17,687 nt of DNA from positions 1 through 17,687 of the forward strand of contig JAOAPP010000026.1 in NCBI GenBank assembly GCA_025462985.1. Reading direction: 5' to 3'. Source of the stretch: Bryobacterales bacterium. Its GTDB lineage: Bacteria > Acidobacteriota > Terriglobia > Bryobacterales > Bryobacteraceae. Each line of letters begins with the position of its first letter. Within the stretch, counting starts at the first letter, position 1. The notes below the pieces were generated by a model. It was given only the letters and a program-made list of their open reading frames with translations, had not been told where the DNA came from and did no database searches. Of this stretch, positions 16,956-17,687 are shown piece by piece. The position numbers and the translations under genes are program-made.

Positions 16956-17435
16956 CTAGGGCAGGAATGTGAGCCCGAATTTAGCCGCCACGCTCCGTAC
17001 GCGCCCCAGATCCGGCGCGGCAGGATTCGCCTCCGGGGCCATGCACTCCGCAGGTTTCCCTAACGTCCGGAAGTATTCTTCGAAGCCTGCCGGCGTGACG
17101 TATACCAGCCATCGAGCAAACCCGGAACGGATCTTGAAGGTGTGAGGCACTCCACGGGGAAGAAATCCTGAATCGCCGGCCTCCAGAATGAGTTCTTCCG
17201 AGCCTCGCGTGACCTTGAGGCGACCTTCCAGAACATAGAAGAGTTCGTCCTCGTGCTCATGGACGTGAAGCGGTGGTTCGCCTCCGGGTCCACCACTCAT
17301 CTCAATCAGCGCGAAGCCGCCGTTCGTGTCGCGGGCATCGGCATGCACCGTCATAAGTCCACCCATGAACCAGATGGACCGGGCCAAGCGTGGATCAACA
17401 ACATTCTCTTCGAAAGAAAGCAGAGCAGTCGCCAT
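16956..17435 (-). CDS. Small single-domain cupin protein
   Basis: This encodes a 159-residue protein with one conserved cupin barrel. Both family motifs are complete. Motif 1 has H57, H59 and E64 in G-x5-HxH-x4-E-x6-G (LHVHEHEDELFYVLEG), and motif 2 has H98 in G-x5-P-x-G-x2-H (PRGVPHTF), so a metal ion is very probably bound. Function within the cupins (dioxygenase, isomerase, sugar binding, sensing) cannot be assigned. I chose ATG 17435 because GAGGTG at 17447-17442 lies six bases upstream; the longer GTG start at 17444 falls inside that ribosome-binding site. It follows the ECF sigma gene by 56 bases on the same strand and may be cotranscribed. It is convergent with the exporter ATPase, 12 bases apart. 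Confidence 0.88.
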   Translation of the reverse strand: MATALLSFEENVVDPRLARSIWFMGGLMTVHADARDTNGGFALIEMSGGPGGEPPLHVHEHEDELFYVLEGRLKVTRGSEELILEAGDSGFLPRGVPHTFKIRSGFARWLVYVTPAGFEEYFRTLGKPAECMAPEANPAAPDLGRVRSVAAKFGLTFLP

Positions 17436-17441
17436 TTTTAT

Positions 17442-17447
17442 CACCTC
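17442..17447 (-). promoter_or_regulatory. Ribosome-binding site of the cupin gene
   Basis: GAGGTG on the minus strand lies six bases before ATG 17435. It overlaps the GTG that would give a start three codons earlier, which rules against that longer start. Confidence 0.75.
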
Positions 17448-17491
17448 GCCTGTTTACGCGCAAAGGAGAGGAATTATGGCTCAAGAGAGTG

Positions 17492-17687
17492 CTACATTCC
17501 GGCGTTGCGGATCATTTCACGCTTGAGGAAAGCTTTTGCGGTCGTCCAATCACGTTTCACGGTGGCGGGCGAAACCTGAACGACATCGGCAGTCTGTTCT
17601 ATGGTGAGTCCCGCGAAGTAGCGCAGTTCCACAATCCGGCTCTGCTGCGGGTCCGCCTTGGCGAGGGCTTCAAGGGCGTCATCCAAC
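17492..17687 (-). CDS. ECF-type RNA polymerase sigma factor, 3' end only
   Basis: The gene runs in from beyond the right edge, and only its last 64 or so codons are seen. They encode sigma region 4, which binds the -35 element. The segment IVELRYFAGLTIEQTADVVQVSPATVKRDW is a typical helix-turn-helix, followed by a basic end (TAKAFLKREM). The SPATVKRDW-TAKAFL pattern resembles the ECF group annotated TIGR02999, common in Acidobacteria and often found near Ser/Thr protein kinases. That assignment is from memory and moderate in confidence. The first visible TTG is an internal leucine codon, not a start. Stop TAG is at 17494-17492. The cupin gene follows on the same strand. Region 2 and any anti-sigma partner are outside the window. 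Confidence 0.85.
   Translation of the reverse strand, partial: LDDALEALAKADPQQSRIVELRYFAGLTIEQTADVVQVSPATVKRDWTTAKAFLKREMIRNAGM

Overview
The window looks like chromosomal DNA from a Gram-negative soil or sediment bacterium, most plausibly an acidobacterium of the Solibacter/Bryobacter type. This is an inference from content: moderately high GC, a giant soluble HAMP-array hybrid kinase, a Wzm/Wzt-type exporter, a phosphoketolase/acetate kinase pair, and an ECF sigma factor tail resembling a group common in Acidobacteria. No rRNA or other taxonomic marker is present.

Layout. (1) 16-1208: a complete IS630-family insertion sequence with matched ends and a duplicated TA target. Its transposase is split by what reads as a one-base frameshift. 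(2) 1441-10431, plus strand: a tightly packed three-gene signalling operon. It encodes a 2333-residue cytoplasmic hybrid histidine kinase (about ten 92-residue HAMP repeats, GAF, coiled coil, HisKA/HATPase, six receiver or receiver-like domains), a REC-PAS-kinase, and a single-domain Rcp1-like response regulator. The second and third genes start with GTG behind good ribosome-binding sites and are spaced or overlapped for translational coupling. (3) 10495-10884: the N-terminal part of a DedA membrane protein, apparently a decaying remnant. (4) 15233-10974, minus strand: phosphoketolase, acetate kinase and a DUF72 protein in one operon. (5) 15388-16943, plus strand: a two-gene ABC exporter (permease and ATPase) for a surface polysaccharide or similar polymer. 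(6) 17687-16956, minus strand: the 3' end of an ECF-type sigma factor followed by a small cupin protein.

How the parts work together. The signalling operon has two histidine kinases and eight receiver-like domains, but no DNA-binding output and no HPt domain, so its final output must lie elsewhere or be protein-protein. Phosphoketolase makes acetyl phosphate from xylulose-5-P or fructose-6-P, and acetate kinase turns it into acetate and ATP, so those two genes form a complete fermentative or overflow branch. The exporter pair is self-contained but has no glycosyltransferases beside it within the window.

The most notable structures are both inside the giant kinase. One is an indel-free array of 276-bp repeats whose protein sequence is nearly constant although the codons differ from copy to copy. 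The other is an in-frame tandem duplication of a three-receiver cassette at an exact 1272-bp offset, in which the middle receiver of each copy is degenerate in the same way. No tRNA, rRNA, CRISPR array or phage gene was seen.
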